Assembly (NCBI GenBank): GCA_020160935.1
Contig: JAIUPL010000018.1
Location: 62,001 to 126,000 of the forward strand
Source: Bacteroidota bacterium
GTDB taxonomy: Bacteria; Bacteroidota; Bacteroidia; Chitinophagales; Saprospiraceae
Length of the DNA: 64,000 bases
Direction: 5' to 3'
The notes under the pieces are model-generated. The model saw nothing but the letters and a program-made list of their open reading frames with translations, had not been told where the DNA came from and did no database searches. The first letter of the stretch is position 1. Each line of letters starts with the position of its first letter. Positions 44,068-53,100 of this stretch are shown piece by piece. The position numbers and the translations under genes were made by a program.

Positions 44068-44997
44068 ATGCGAATTTCTGCAATGAAACTGGCCTTTTTC
44101 TTTGTCTTGGGCCTGTCTCTGACCTCTTGTGTGGCGAAGAAAAAATACGTGTCACTGCGCGCCGAACTGGAAGCCGCCAACAAGGACCTCGGTAAATGCG
44201 GCGAAAATCTGAATGCTGCCATGAATAAACTCTCGACCTGCGAAACCGATCGCGACAAGTTGAGAACCGATCTGGGTAGTAGCCAAAGCGCTCTGCGCCT
44301 TCGCGAGGAACAAATTCAGGATCTCCGCGCACAAATTGATGACTTCAAAACACAACGCGATAAACAACTCACACAAGTGGGCGACCTGACCGTTTTGTCA
44401 AAATCTGCCAACGACAATATTCGGGAAACCCTGGCCCAACTTGAAAAGAAAGACAAGTATATCCACTTGCTTCAGGCAGCCAAAACCAAAGCCGATTCGA
44501 TCAACCTTGCACTGGCTGTCAACCTGAAAGGCGCTCTGAAAGAAGGCATCGATGACAAAGATGTGGATGTAAAAGTGGATAAAACGGTGGTGTTTATCAA
44601 CCTGTCCGACAAAATGCTCTACCAGAGCGGTAGCGCCAGCCTGACGCCCAAAGCCAATGAAGTGTTGGGTAAAATCGCTAAAATCATCGAATCTCGCCCC
44701 GATCTCGAAGTGATGGTGGAAGGTTATACGGACAACAAACCCATCAAAACCAATTGTATCGAGGATAACTGGGATTTGAGTGTAAAACGCTCTACCTCTG
44801 TGGTGCGTGCCCTGCAATCCAAATTCAATGTCAATCCGAACCGCCTGATTGCTGCCGGCCGCGGCGAATACAATACCCTCGCCAGCAATGATACCGAAGC
44901 AGGCCGTGCCTCCAATCGCCGCACCCGGATTATTATTTTGCCGAAGATTGACCAGTTTTATGATTTGTTGAACCCGAATAACGTTCCGAACAAGTAA
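44068..44997 (+). CDS. OmpA-family lipoprotein
   Basis: The 309-residue protein starts with a lipoprotein signal (MKLAFFFVLGLSLTSC; ATG at 44068 or 44083). A coiled coil follows at residues 25-140 (LRAELEAANKDLGKCGENLNAAMNKL..LREEQIQDLRAQIDDFKTQRDKQ). The OmpA C-terminal domain is residues 170-300: LYQSGSASLTPKANEVLGKIAKII, VMVEGYTDNKPIK, WDLSVKRSTSVVRAL, RLIAAGRGEYNTLASNDTEAGRASNRRTRIIIL. It holds the peptidoglycan-binding Asp and Arg. It should link the outer membrane to the wall. Confidence 0.93.
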   Translation: MRISAMKLAFFFVLGLSLTSCVAKKKYVSLRAELEAANKDLGKCGENLNAAMNKLSTCETDRDKLRTDLGSSQSALRLREEQIQDLRAQIDDFKTQRDKQLTQVGDLTVLSKSANDNIRETLAQLEKKDKYIHLLQAAKTKADSINLALAVNLKGALKEGIDDKDVDVKVDKTVVFINLSDKMLYQSGSASLTPKANEVLGKIAKIIESRPDLEVMVEGYTDNKPIKTNCIEDNWDLSVKRSTSVVRALQSKFNVNPNRLIAAGRGEYNTLASNDTEAGRASNRRTRIIILPKIDQFYDLLNPNNVPNK

Positions 44998-45000
44998 AAA

Positions 45001-45129
45001 GTCCTGAGTCTTAAGTCCTGAGTCCTGAGTCTGTAGAGTACACCTTGTTACCCCTGGCAATTCCTAAAAGGTAACAAGGTGTACTCTACAGACTCAGGAC
45101 TCAGGACTTAGGACTCGGGACTCAGGTCC
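45001..45129. repeat. Long inverted repeat of GAGTCCTGAGTC units with GTAGAGTACACCTT core (second copy)
   Basis: It starts three bases after the OmpA stop. The left arm has three GTCCTGAGTC-type units, then GTAGAGTACACCTTGTTAC (45033-45051). The right arm begins with GTAACAAGGTGTACTCTAC (45071-45089), a perfect 19-bp inner match, then CAGACTCAGGACTC units. It ends six bases before the start of tryptophan dioxygenase, so that gene's leader is repeat DNA. Confidence 0.92.
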
Positions 45130-45134
45130 TAGCC

Positions 45135-46238
45135 ATGAACAAATACGCCACCATCCACTACCACTCTTACCTGCAACTCGATAAAATACTCGGCGCACAG
45201 CAGTTGCGAAGTGCCGAACTCGAGCAGGCGCCTGCGCATGAAGAAATGTTATTCATTATTGTGCACCAGGTATATGAATTGTGGTTCAAGCAGATCGCGC
45301 ACGAGGTGCAGTCTGTCATAGATATGTTCAAAGGTGACAATGTCGATGAAAGGAGTATCGGCACAGCCGTCAGCCGACTCAATCGGGTGGTGGAAATTGA
45401 AAAACTATTGATTCAGCAAATCCAGGTGATGGAAACCATGACTGCACTGGATTTTCTGGATTTTAGAAATTATCTGTTTCCGGCCTCCGGATTTCAGAGT
45501 TTTCAGTTCCGGAAGGTGGAGGCTATGCTGGGGCTGCCCGAGCAGGAGCGCATTACTTACAACAACAAGCATTATGCGTCTGATTTTGCCGAAACGCAAC
45601 AAGCCGATCTGGCGAATATCAGCAGCGGAAACACGCTGTTCAGGGTGGTAGAAGACTGGCTGGAACGCACGCCGTTTTTGCAATTCGGAAAATTTGAGTT
45701 CCTGCAACATTACAGAATGGCTGTTGACCACATGCTGGCGCGTGAGCAGGAGGCCATTCGCAGTACCTCTTATCTGGACGATCAGGAAAAAGCGATGCGG
45801 CTACGCATGCTGGGCAGTACGGATACCTATTTCCAGTCGATCCTCGATCCGGCCATCCATGAACAAATGCAGACTGAAGGCAGGCTTCGGCTTTCTAATA
45901 AAGCCACTGTGGCAGCCCTGTTTATCAACCTGTATCGCGACGAACCCATTTTGCACCAGCCTTTCAACCTGTTGCGCGGCTTGATCGACATCGATGAACT
46001 CTTTACGACCTGGCGTTACCGGCATGCACAGATGGTGCTTCGCATGTTGGGTAGAAAAATTGGAACAGGAGGCTCTTCCGGGCATGATTACTTGCAGGCG
46101 ACTGCTGCCAAACACCTCATTTTTAGCGATTTACACAATATTAGCACCTTGCTGATTCCGCGTTCTGAATTGCCTGCTCTTCCCGGCGAATTGCGCCAGC
46201 AACTCGGTTTTTATTACACCGAACACAGACAAAAATAA
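45135..46238 (+). CDS. kynA: Tryptophan 2,3-dioxygenase
   Basis: The haem enzyme opens the indole ring of L-tryptophan to N-formylkynurenine, the first step of the kynurenine route. The 367-residue length is a little above the usual bacterial form. Key parts: the active-site H44 in EMLFIIVHQVYELWFKQIAHEV, FRNYLFPASGFQSFQFRKVEAMLG, the axial haem ligand H297 in TTWRYRHAQMVLRMLG, and GTGGSSGHDYLQA. No other kynurenine genes are next to it. It has very little space for a promoter: an inverted repeat ends six bases upstream. Confidence 0.96.
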   Translation: MNKYATIHYHSYLQLDKILGAQQLRSAELEQAPAHEEMLFIIVHQVYELWFKQIAHEVQSVIDMFKGDNVDERSIGTAVSRLNRVVEIEKLLIQQIQVMETMTALDFLDFRNYLFPASGFQSFQFRKVEAMLGLPEQERITYNNKHYASDFAETQQADLANISSGNTLFRVVEDWLERTPFLQFGKFEFLQHYRMAVDHMLAREQEAIRSTSYLDDQEKAMRLRMLGSTDTYFQSILDPAIHEQMQTEGRLRLSNKATVAALFINLYRDEPILHQPFNLLRGLIDIDELFTTWRYRHAQMVLRMLGRKIGTGGSSGHDYLQATAAKHLIFSDLHNISTLLIPRSELPALPGELRQQLGFYYTEHRQK

Positions 46239-46271
46239 AAAGAGCGGCCGCCCCCTTTGGAGCGGCCACTC
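46231..46271 (-). terminator. Intrinsic terminator for the minus-strand haemoglobin operon
   Basis: On the minus strand GAGTGGCCGC (46271-46262) pairs with GCGGCCGCTC (46251-46242) and is followed by TTTTTATTTTT (46241-46231). It lies 128 bases past the haemoglobin stop. The convergent tryptophan dioxygenase gene ends inside it. Confidence 0.75.
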
Positions 46272-46398
46272 GCTTATGAGTGCTTACTTACCTAACATGC
46301 AGTAGAATATGTGTGTTTAACACACCTTACATGGCAATACCCCTTGCCCCTTGCCTCTCGCCCTCTTGCCCCTTGCCTCTTCTCTCCCGCCCCTTGCC

Positions 46399-46863
46399 TT
46401 ACTGCCCTACGATATCCGTCTGCATCGGTCCAAGAATGGCGAGCAGTTCATTCTTCTCTTTTTCGGGTACATTGAATTGATCCAGAGCAGCCACCAGATC
46501 GCCTACAAGTGCATTGAATTCTGCCTGCGTGATGTTCATGCCGGTATGCGCTTCTTTCATCGTCATACCTTTATAACTGCAGGGGCCTCCTGCGCCGGCA
46601 CAAACCTGATCGATCAGGTTGAGGCGTAAAAGCCGTGCGCGAGACGGATTGGCTACGGTGGCAGCGAAACGACCGTTGATGGTATTATCAGCCACCACGT
46701 TTGCAATAAACTGATCGACTACGGCTGATATGGCTGTGATACCCCCAAGCCGATCATACAGACTGGCTTCGACTGCAGGCGTATCATCATCTTTTTTACA
46801 AGCAATAATGGTACAAACGCCGACCAACGCGGCAAAGAGGAGCGTTTTGAAGTAACTGGACAT
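46399..46863 (-). CDS. Group 1 truncated haemoglobin, lipoprotein form
   Basis: The 154-residue protein has a lipoprotein signal (TLLFAALVGVCTIIAC), so it is exported, unlike most truncated globins. The globin part starts ASLYDRLGGITAISAVVDQFIANVVAD, has INGRFAATVANPSRARLLRLNLIDQVCAGAGGPCSYKGMTMKEAHTGMNIT with the proximal His of the MKEAHTGM segment, and ends LVAALDQFNVPEKEKNELLAILGPM. It binds O2 or NO. It is the second gene of a pair with an unknown membrane protein 22 bases upstream. Confidence 0.9.
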   Translation of the reverse strand: MSSYFKTLLFAALVGVCTIIACKKDDDTPAVEASLYDRLGGITAISAVVDQFIANVVADNTINGRFAATVANPSRARLLRLNLIDQVCAGAGGPCSYKGMTMKEAHTGMNITQAEFNALVGDLVAALDQFNVPEKEKNELLAILGPMQTDIVGQ

Positions 46864-46885
46864 AGTTGTGTCTTTTGTTTAAATG

Positions 46886-47353
46886 TTATTGATAAAGAGA
46901 AACGAGTGCTTTCTTTCTCTTGAAGACCATTAATCCTGCTAATACAATGGTGGAAAAAATGGAAAGAGACAATAGAAAACCCGGAATCATTTCTACAATC
47001 TCCACTGGAACAGGACATTGTGCGCCTGGAGAAGGGGTGAATTGTTTAATTTGTGGTGGAGTAGAAGTGAGGGTAGACAAACGGCTTTTCAGCGTAGCAG
47101 GTGTCCAGAGATCCGTATGCGCAATAACAAGCAAATCCGAACCAGCATTGTAACTTACAGCACTTACACCTTCCCATTCCTGTGCTGCCAGCGCCAAAGC
47201 CTGCCCCGCTTCCGGGTCAGAAGCATGCGAGATGAATGCTGTGTAGCAAACAGGTTCCAGAATATCACTTGCTGAGGCCGGCTTGCGTAAAATCAACCAG
47301 CCTAGCATAGCGGCAGCACTGATCATAACCATCGAAAACTTGAGTACTTTCAT
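46886..47353 (-). CDS. Hypothetical membrane protein upstream of the haemoglobin gene
   Basis: The 155-residue protein has an N-terminal helix (FSMVMISAAAMLGWLIL), an exported middle with a CYTAFISHASDPEAGQALALAAQEWEGVSAVSYNAGSDLLVIAHTD part that looks like a ferredoxin-like alpha/beta fold, and a second helix (GFLLSLSIFSTIVLAGLMVF) before a KRKK tail. Two Cys (..EPVCYT.., ..AQCPV..) are present. I do not recognise it. Same strand and 22-base spacing suggest co-transcription with the globin. Confidence 0.65.
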   Translation of the reverse strand: MKVLKFSMVMISAAAMLGWLILRKPASASDILEPVCYTAFISHASDPEAGQALALAAQEWEGVSAVSYNAGSDLLVIAHTDLWTPATLKSRLSTLTSTPPQIKQFTPSPGAQCPVPVEIVEMIPGFLLSLSIFSTIVLAGLMVFKRKKALVSLYQ

Positions 47354-47533
47354 TGTCTATGCTGTTTGAAAGGTGTTGTATAAAACCTACGAGCACAGTG
47401 TTGAAGGAAGTTTTCGAGAAATGAAAAAAATATAAATATTTTATTGTTGAATGTATAAAATATTTTTAAACAGTATTTTGAATCGATAATTTTAGTGGAA
47501 ATAAAATCCAAAAAAATATTCAGAACTATGCAC

Positions 47534-47541
47534 TAACTTTG
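47534..47541 (+). promoter_or_regulatory. Candidate Bacteroidota -7 box
   Basis: TAACTTTG matches the TAnnTTTG element used by the Bacteroidota main sigma factor and lies 44 bases before the TTG start of the dioxygenase gene. No clear TTG -33 element is visible at the right distance. Confidence 0.4.
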
Positions 47542-47584
47542 TTGTTTAGAAACTAAAGATTAAAACACTTAAATTAATCTTGCA

Positions 47585-48472
47585 TTGAAACGGATTGAAT
47601 TTCTCAAATCGATGGCCCTTTGGCCGCTAGTAACCTGCAATATGAAACTACAGGATTTGCCAAAAATAACCGGAACGCTCCCTGCTACTGATAAAATGCC
47701 TGTATGGTTTGTGGGTCATGGCAGCCCCATGAATGCGCTGGAAGACAATGCGTTTACCCAAAGTCTGCGGAAAATGGGCGCCGAAGTGCGTGAAAAGTAT
47801 CAACCGAAGGCAATTTTGGTTGTGTCTGCTCACTGGCTTACGAGAGGCAGTTTTGTCAATGTGCTGCCCAAACCGGAGACGATACACGACTTTGGCGGTT
47901 TTCCCCAGGCTTTGTTCGAAGCGCAATATCCGGCGCCCGGAGCGCCTGATTTGGCTCGGGAAACGGCCAAATTGAGTTCTCTGATTCACGAGACGGAGGA
48001 ATGGGGGCTTGATCACGGCGCCTGGACCATTTTGATGCACCTTTTCCCAAAAGCGGATATCCCGGTGTTTCAGATGAGTATCGATTACTACCAGCCTATG
48101 GAATATCACCTGCAACTGGCACAGGAATTACGTGCCCTGCGGGAGCGTGGGGTGTTGGTATTGGGTAGCGGCAATATTGTTCATAACCTGCGGATGAGCA
48201 TGTCCAGGTTACAAAACAACGATACGAGTCCCTATGACTGGGCCGTGGAATTTGACACCTGGGTGCACAACCAGATCGACAAACGCGATTTTTTGAGCCT
48301 GGCAAAATATGAACAGGCCGGCAATGCAGCACGGCTTTCGGTGCCAACCGTCGACCACTATGTACCTTTATTATATACACTTGGGCTGGCCTCTGAAAAG
48401 GAAGAAATTCGTCAGACCTACGAAGAAGTAACCTTTGGAGGTATCAGTATGCGCAGTTTTCAGGTAGGGTAG
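47585..48472 (+). CDS. ygiD: LigB-type extradiol dioxygenase, 4,5-DOPA dioxygenase family
   Basis: The frame begins with a TTG at 47585 (KRIEFLKSMALWPLVTCNMKLQDLPKITG), 295 residues. The N-terminal R-K/E-F-L-K..L..P..MKL pattern is common in Bacteroidota members of the family, so the TTG may be the true start; ATGs at 47612 and 47642 are the alternatives. Metal and active-site motifs are MPVWFVGHGSPMNAL, LVVSAHWLTRGSF, IHDFGGFPQALFEAQYPAPG, GLDHGAWTIL and GSGNIVHNLR. Relatives cleave catecholic rings such as DOPA. Physiological substrate in this lineage is unknown. Confidence 0.88.
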   Translation: MKRIEFLKSMALWPLVTCNMKLQDLPKITGTLPATDKMPVWFVGHGSPMNALEDNAFTQSLRKMGAEVREKYQPKAILVVSAHWLTRGSFVNVLPKPETIHDFGGFPQALFEAQYPAPGAPDLARETAKLSSLIHETEEWGLDHGAWTILMHLFPKADIPVFQMSIDYYQPMEYHLQLAQELRALRERGVLVLGSGNIVHNLRMSMSRLQNNDTSPYDWAVEFDTWVHNQIDKRDFLSLAKYEQAGNAARLSVPTVDHYVPLLYTLGLASEKEEIRQTYEEVTFGGISMRSFQVG

Positions 48473-48479
48473 ACGAGGG

Positions 48480-49898
48480 CTATTGCGTTCGGGAGGCCTT
48501 CCACCTGGATTGTTCTTCCAGCAGCAGGTTGGCAAACTGATGCCCCAGCACACGCCCCCCGTCGTGGGTGAGGTGGGTGTAATCCAGGTTGGCATAACGC
48601 GGTTTGTGTTGAGCCATTTGGATGATAGACCCCGGTCCGCCCATACCGTAATACAGGTCGTAAAACAGGAAACCATGTTTGCGAGCCAGGTCGCGTTGCA
48701 TGGATACGATGGCCGGTACGCTTCGCATGGTATGCAGTTCTGTACCTATTTTATTGGCCCGGTCGCCCACACCAACAATCATGACTGGTTTGCCTGGAAA
48801 GCAGGTTTTCAGGTGGGCGAATGTGCGGTCAAGTTCTGCCTGGTACCATTTTATATTGTTCAGTGAATTGGTAACGGCATTCAGGCCAACCTGAAGCACA
48901 ATCAGGTCGTAATGCTGGTATTTGTCGAATTGCTGGGCCACATCGGGGCGGATGAGTTTGAGAGGGCCGCCGCTGTTTCCTCTGACCGAAAAATTGTCGA
49001 TATAAATCCCCGGGCCACTTTCCAGTGTGGCGCCATACAGCAACAAACCCTGTGATTGCGGGAAACGGACAGCAAATGCGGAAGTACCCGGGTAGTTGGC
49101 CGTCCATTCCCAGGTTTTAATATTCCCGTCGCTTGCTTTCAGGATGTCGTTCTGCGGAGCACTTTCATCCTGTTGCCATACAAAAGAAAGGCTTTGGCTG
49201 GCGCTGTAAAAAAAGCGGAACCTGCTCCAATGTGTTGTATGACGAAAATAAGAAGCGCCTTCATAATGGATTTTTGCATCGGGCTCAGGTTGGTACACAT
49301 ATCCATTGATGCCAAACTGCGGATGATCCGGCATCTTTTTTACAATGGAATAGGTCGTCCACCCTCTGAATATGTGCTTAAGCGTCCGCTTAAACTGGGC
49401 CACTTCGGAAGTGACCGGTACAAACCCTACACCTTGTCCTCCCCAGACGCTTTGGAGTGTATCGCGTAAATCGCCGAGTAAAATATCACCTTCCACAAAT
49501 GAGTCGCCGTACCAGGCAACACGCACGGTTCTTCCCTGTCGGATAGAATCGATGGCTTCAAAAAAACGGGTCAATCCATTTTGCTCGGGCGTATAATCTT
49601 CAATTACCTTTCCAAACCAGGAAGAATCTTTGGGCGGAAGCGGACCGATAGAATCAGAACTGCCTGGTAAAACGAGCAGGCTGCTATCCGTTTCATGCCA
49701 GGCAAGCGTGTCGATCGACAGGGAATCAGACAGCATGTCGGTAGAGTCCGGTTGAGCCGACCTGATGTCCGCAAAAATATCCATTTTCCGCAGGTTGAAA
49801 TCGCCAACAGTAAGGTTTCCCGGAACCAGTGAGAGGCCCGTAAGCATCAGGGCCAGCAGTACCGATAAAAAGAAGGTTTGGTTGATGTAGTTCTTCAT
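48480..49898 (-). CDS. Exported SGNH/GDSL-family hydrolase
   Basis: The ATG at 49898 opens a membrane/signal segment (MKNYINQTFFLSVLLALMLTG); the frame extends to 49973. The 472-residue protein has the SGNH blocks: VAWYGDSFVEGDIL (catalytic Ser), a Gly in the RGNSGG region, LQVGLNAVTNS (Asn block) and LDYTHLTHDGGRVLG (Asp and His three apart). An insert between blocks I and III holds a beta-sandwich-like domain (about 200-310). Relatives act on O-acetyl groups of cell-wall or surface polysaccharides. It is divergent from the giant surface protein. Confidence 0.82.
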   Translation of the reverse strand: MKNYINQTFFLSVLLALMLTGLSLVPGNLTVGDFNLRKMDIFADIRSAQPDSTDMLSDSLSIDTLAWHETDSSLLVLPGSSDSIGPLPPKDSSWFGKVIEDYTPEQNGLTRFFEAIDSIRQGRTVRVAWYGDSFVEGDILLGDLRDTLQSVWGGQGVGFVPVTSEVAQFKRTLKHIFRGWTTYSIVKKMPDHPQFGINGYVYQPEPDAKIHYEGASYFRHTTHWSRFRFFYSASQSLSFVWQQDESAPQNDILKASDGNIKTWEWTANYPGTSAFAVRFPQSQGLLLYGATLESGPGIYIDNFSVRGNSGGPLKLIRPDVAQQFDKYQHYDLIVLQVGLNAVTNSLNNIKWYQAELDRTFAHLKTCFPGKPVMIVGVGDRANKIGTELHTMRSVPAIVSMQRDLARKHGFLFYDLYYGMGGPGSIIQMAQHKPRYANLDYTHLTHDGGRVLGHQFANLLLEEQSRWKASRTQ

Positions 49899-50031
49899 AA
49901 AAACGGGGCGTGAAGGTACATTCTTCCTACTACATGTCTTAATAAAGACGAATTTTTGAGGGTACAGTCCCATTTTTTAACGATTCAATAAAAAAAGACT
50001 TTGAATGTTGGTTGCTATTCCAAATTAAAGA

Positions 50032-50038
50032 TATTTTG
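50032..50038 (+). promoter_or_regulatory. Possible -7 region upstream of the giant surface-protein gene
   Basis: TATTTTG about 104 bases before the start codon resembles, with one base missing, the TAnnTTTG box; TTG at 50012 could be its -33 element at a slightly short spacing. Weak evidence. Confidence 0.2.
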
Positions 50039-50141
50039 TGCCCTCTTTTCCCGGAATACTATTTGTTAGCACCCCCCGAGATTCCAGTGTTGACAATCAT
50101 CCCTCCGATCTATTCCGAACAATTCACAAATTATTCTGCTT

Positions 50142-53100
50142 ATGCGTAATTGGTATACACTACCGCTTACTCTCTTGCTCGTTGTTGTTGGTTTCCGTAC
50201 AGTCCTGGCTCAGGAATCGGTCAGTATCCAATGGAACCCTTCACAGATTCGCTACCCTTCGACTGCACAGATCGGTAAAACAAACGTTCAAATATGTAAC
50301 CTGGAACAAGGAGGGACATATTCGATTATTGTAGCGCAAGGGGATAACAGTCCGGACCTGGAGTTTCAATGGTTGGTGCGAAATAATATGCCATTTCAAT
50401 CAAATCCGGAGGCTCCTCATCAGGTTATTATCACGCCAAATTCCTCCTGTGTTACATTGGAACTCAAAGCCATTTCAAGAGATAAAGCAGGTGCAGTACC
50501 TGTTTCTCTTTCCATTGGCCGTATAGATGAAGTAAAACCGCCGGAAGAACCTGCATATGACCCGGATCAGCCGGAGTTGGTGAACCTCTCTACCACTACA
50601 GGCACTGCTGCCAGTACTCTTATCAATACGGTATTGATTGGAGGTAACTGTTTTGATGTAACCAATGTTACCTCCGCAGGAAATGCTACCTCGAGGGGCA
50701 CGTTTTCAAATGGCTCTACCAATATTGGACTGGATCAGGGCATGGTGCTTTGCACAGGTTCTGTGGGTATTTTGCCTGGTCCCAACAACGCAGGGAATGT
50801 AAATGGCGGTTATTCGCTCGTTCCTACGCCCGACCCTGACTTGGCTGCTTTGGCTGGCGGGGCGACCCTGTATGATTTATCCAAAATTGAATTTGATTTC
50901 AGGCCTACAGCGCCTACTGTCTCTTTTGATTTTGTATTTGGTTCAGACGAATACTGCGAGTTTGTAGACCAGGGGTTTAATGACGTATTCGGCTTTTTTA
51001 TCAGTGGCCCGGGTATTCCCGGTACACAAAACATTGCTGTCATTCCAAGTACTTCCACGCCTGTAACCATCGACAATGTAAGTGATGTAACGAATTCCGT
51101 ATATTTTGTCAGCAATAGTAATACCTGCGCTACACCGCCTACCAATACTGCAGAATGTCAGTTGGATGGATGGACATCCGTATTTACGGCGGTGGCGAAT
51201 GTAATTCCTTGTTCTACCTACCATATCAAACTTGCTATTGCCGATGCCGGTGATGCTGCCTATGCTTCTGCAGTATTCCTGCGCGCCAACTCTTTTAGTG
51301 CAGGCGGTATTGCAAATGCGGCGGTGGTGTACCCCACCTCTGCTCAATTTGTGTTGGAAGGATGCAATCAAGGTTCTATTCGAATTACCAGGGCTGCGGG
51401 GAGTATTGGGGTAGATGAAGAGGTAACTTTTACGATCAGTGGTACGGCTACGCCGGGTGTCGACTATGCACCGATAGTTGGACCCATTATTATTCCTGCC
51501 GGTCAAACTTCTATTCTGATACCTATCAATGTTTTTGCAGACGGCATTCTGGAAGGTAATGAAACGATCATTCTTTCACTTAGCAACTCCTGCTCCTGCA
51601 CTCAGACACAGGTAACTTTTAATATTCAGGATTTGCAGCCTTTGACTGTAAACTTGAATGATTTCAACGGTTGCGGTAGTACCAATACCACCCTGACACC
51701 GAGTGTAACGGGTGCAACACCGCCACTCACCTACCAATGGAGCAATGGTGCAACAAGTTCGACTTTGAATGTAGCAGCCGTTGGAACGAATACATATACG
51801 GTTACCGTAACAGATGCATGCGGAAGAACAAGCACTGACGAAGCGACTGTAACGCTTGCGCCAGCACCCACTGCTACACTTTCCGGTTCCGGTGTTTTTT
51901 GTGTTGGTTCTTCCACGCCTGTCAACCTGAACCTGAACCTCACTGGCCAGGGCGACTGGACAGTGACGTACAATGCCGCCGGTACCCCTGTCACGACCAC
52001 ATTTACAAGTAGCCCGGCCGTAATAACAGCAACTGCAGGAGGTACGTATTCTTTGGTCAGTGTGGTTTCGCAAAATGGATGTACAGGTACAGTCAGCGGA
52101 AATGTGAATTTGGCAACTGTAAATGTGAACTTAAACCTGACACCTGTCAATCCAAGTTGTTTCGGACAAACAAACGGTTCCATATCCGCCACCCCAAGTG
52201 GCGGAACTGCCCCCTACACGTATGCCTGGACGCCTTCCGGGTCGGGCAGTAATCCTACCAACCTGGGGCCAGGAACATATTCAGTAACGGTCACAAGTAG
52301 CCAGGGATGTACGGAAGAGGCGACTGTGACATTGGTCGAACCACCGTTATTGGATGTTACAGCGAATACACCTGCCACAATTAACTGTTTTACACCAAGT
52401 TCATCAATCGGCTTGACAGTGAACGGTGGCACGCCAGGGTATACTTACACCTGGACAGGGGGCTTATCGGGGCAAAATCCGAATGTAACTATGGGCGGCA
52501 CGTACACCGTTACGGTAAGAGATGCCCGAAACTGTACAAGCACTGCTACGGTAACAGTCACGGCAGACAATGCGCAACCTACTGCGGTAATTGCTCCACC
52601 TGTTCAACTGAACTGCAATACCCTGACCCAAACGCTTGACGGATCGGCATCTTCGCAAGGCACTGATTTTTCATATAACTGGTCGGGGCCTGGTATTACC
52701 TGTTGCGGTAACACTTTGCAGCCAACGATAAATGCAGGCGGCACCTATATTTTAACAGTGACCAATACTACCAATGGTTGTACAAAAACAGCCTCCGTCA
52801 CGGTACAAAACAATAGTGCTCCTCCCGCTGCGAATGCAACTGCACCTTTTAATATAGGGTGCAATCATACTACCGTGACCATAAGCGGGGCCGGGTCGGC
52901 TACAGGTGCCGGTATTACCTACCAATGGTCGACTACAGATGGCAATATTCAGGGGTCTTCTACAGGGCAGAATGTTGTTGTCAATCAGGCAGGTACCTAC
53001 ACCCTTGTTGTAACTAATAACAATACAGGTTGTACGGCTGAAGATAATGTTACCATCACGGGAGATACACAACCGCCCACAGCAATGGTTAATCCTGCTT

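Noticed and set aside
45001-45129. Riboswitch upstream of tryptophan 2,3-dioxygenase
   Set aside because: The structure is a tandem-unit palindrome shared with 38898 and, in part, 37676, next to unrelated genes, so it is a dispersed repeat and not a ligand-specific leader.
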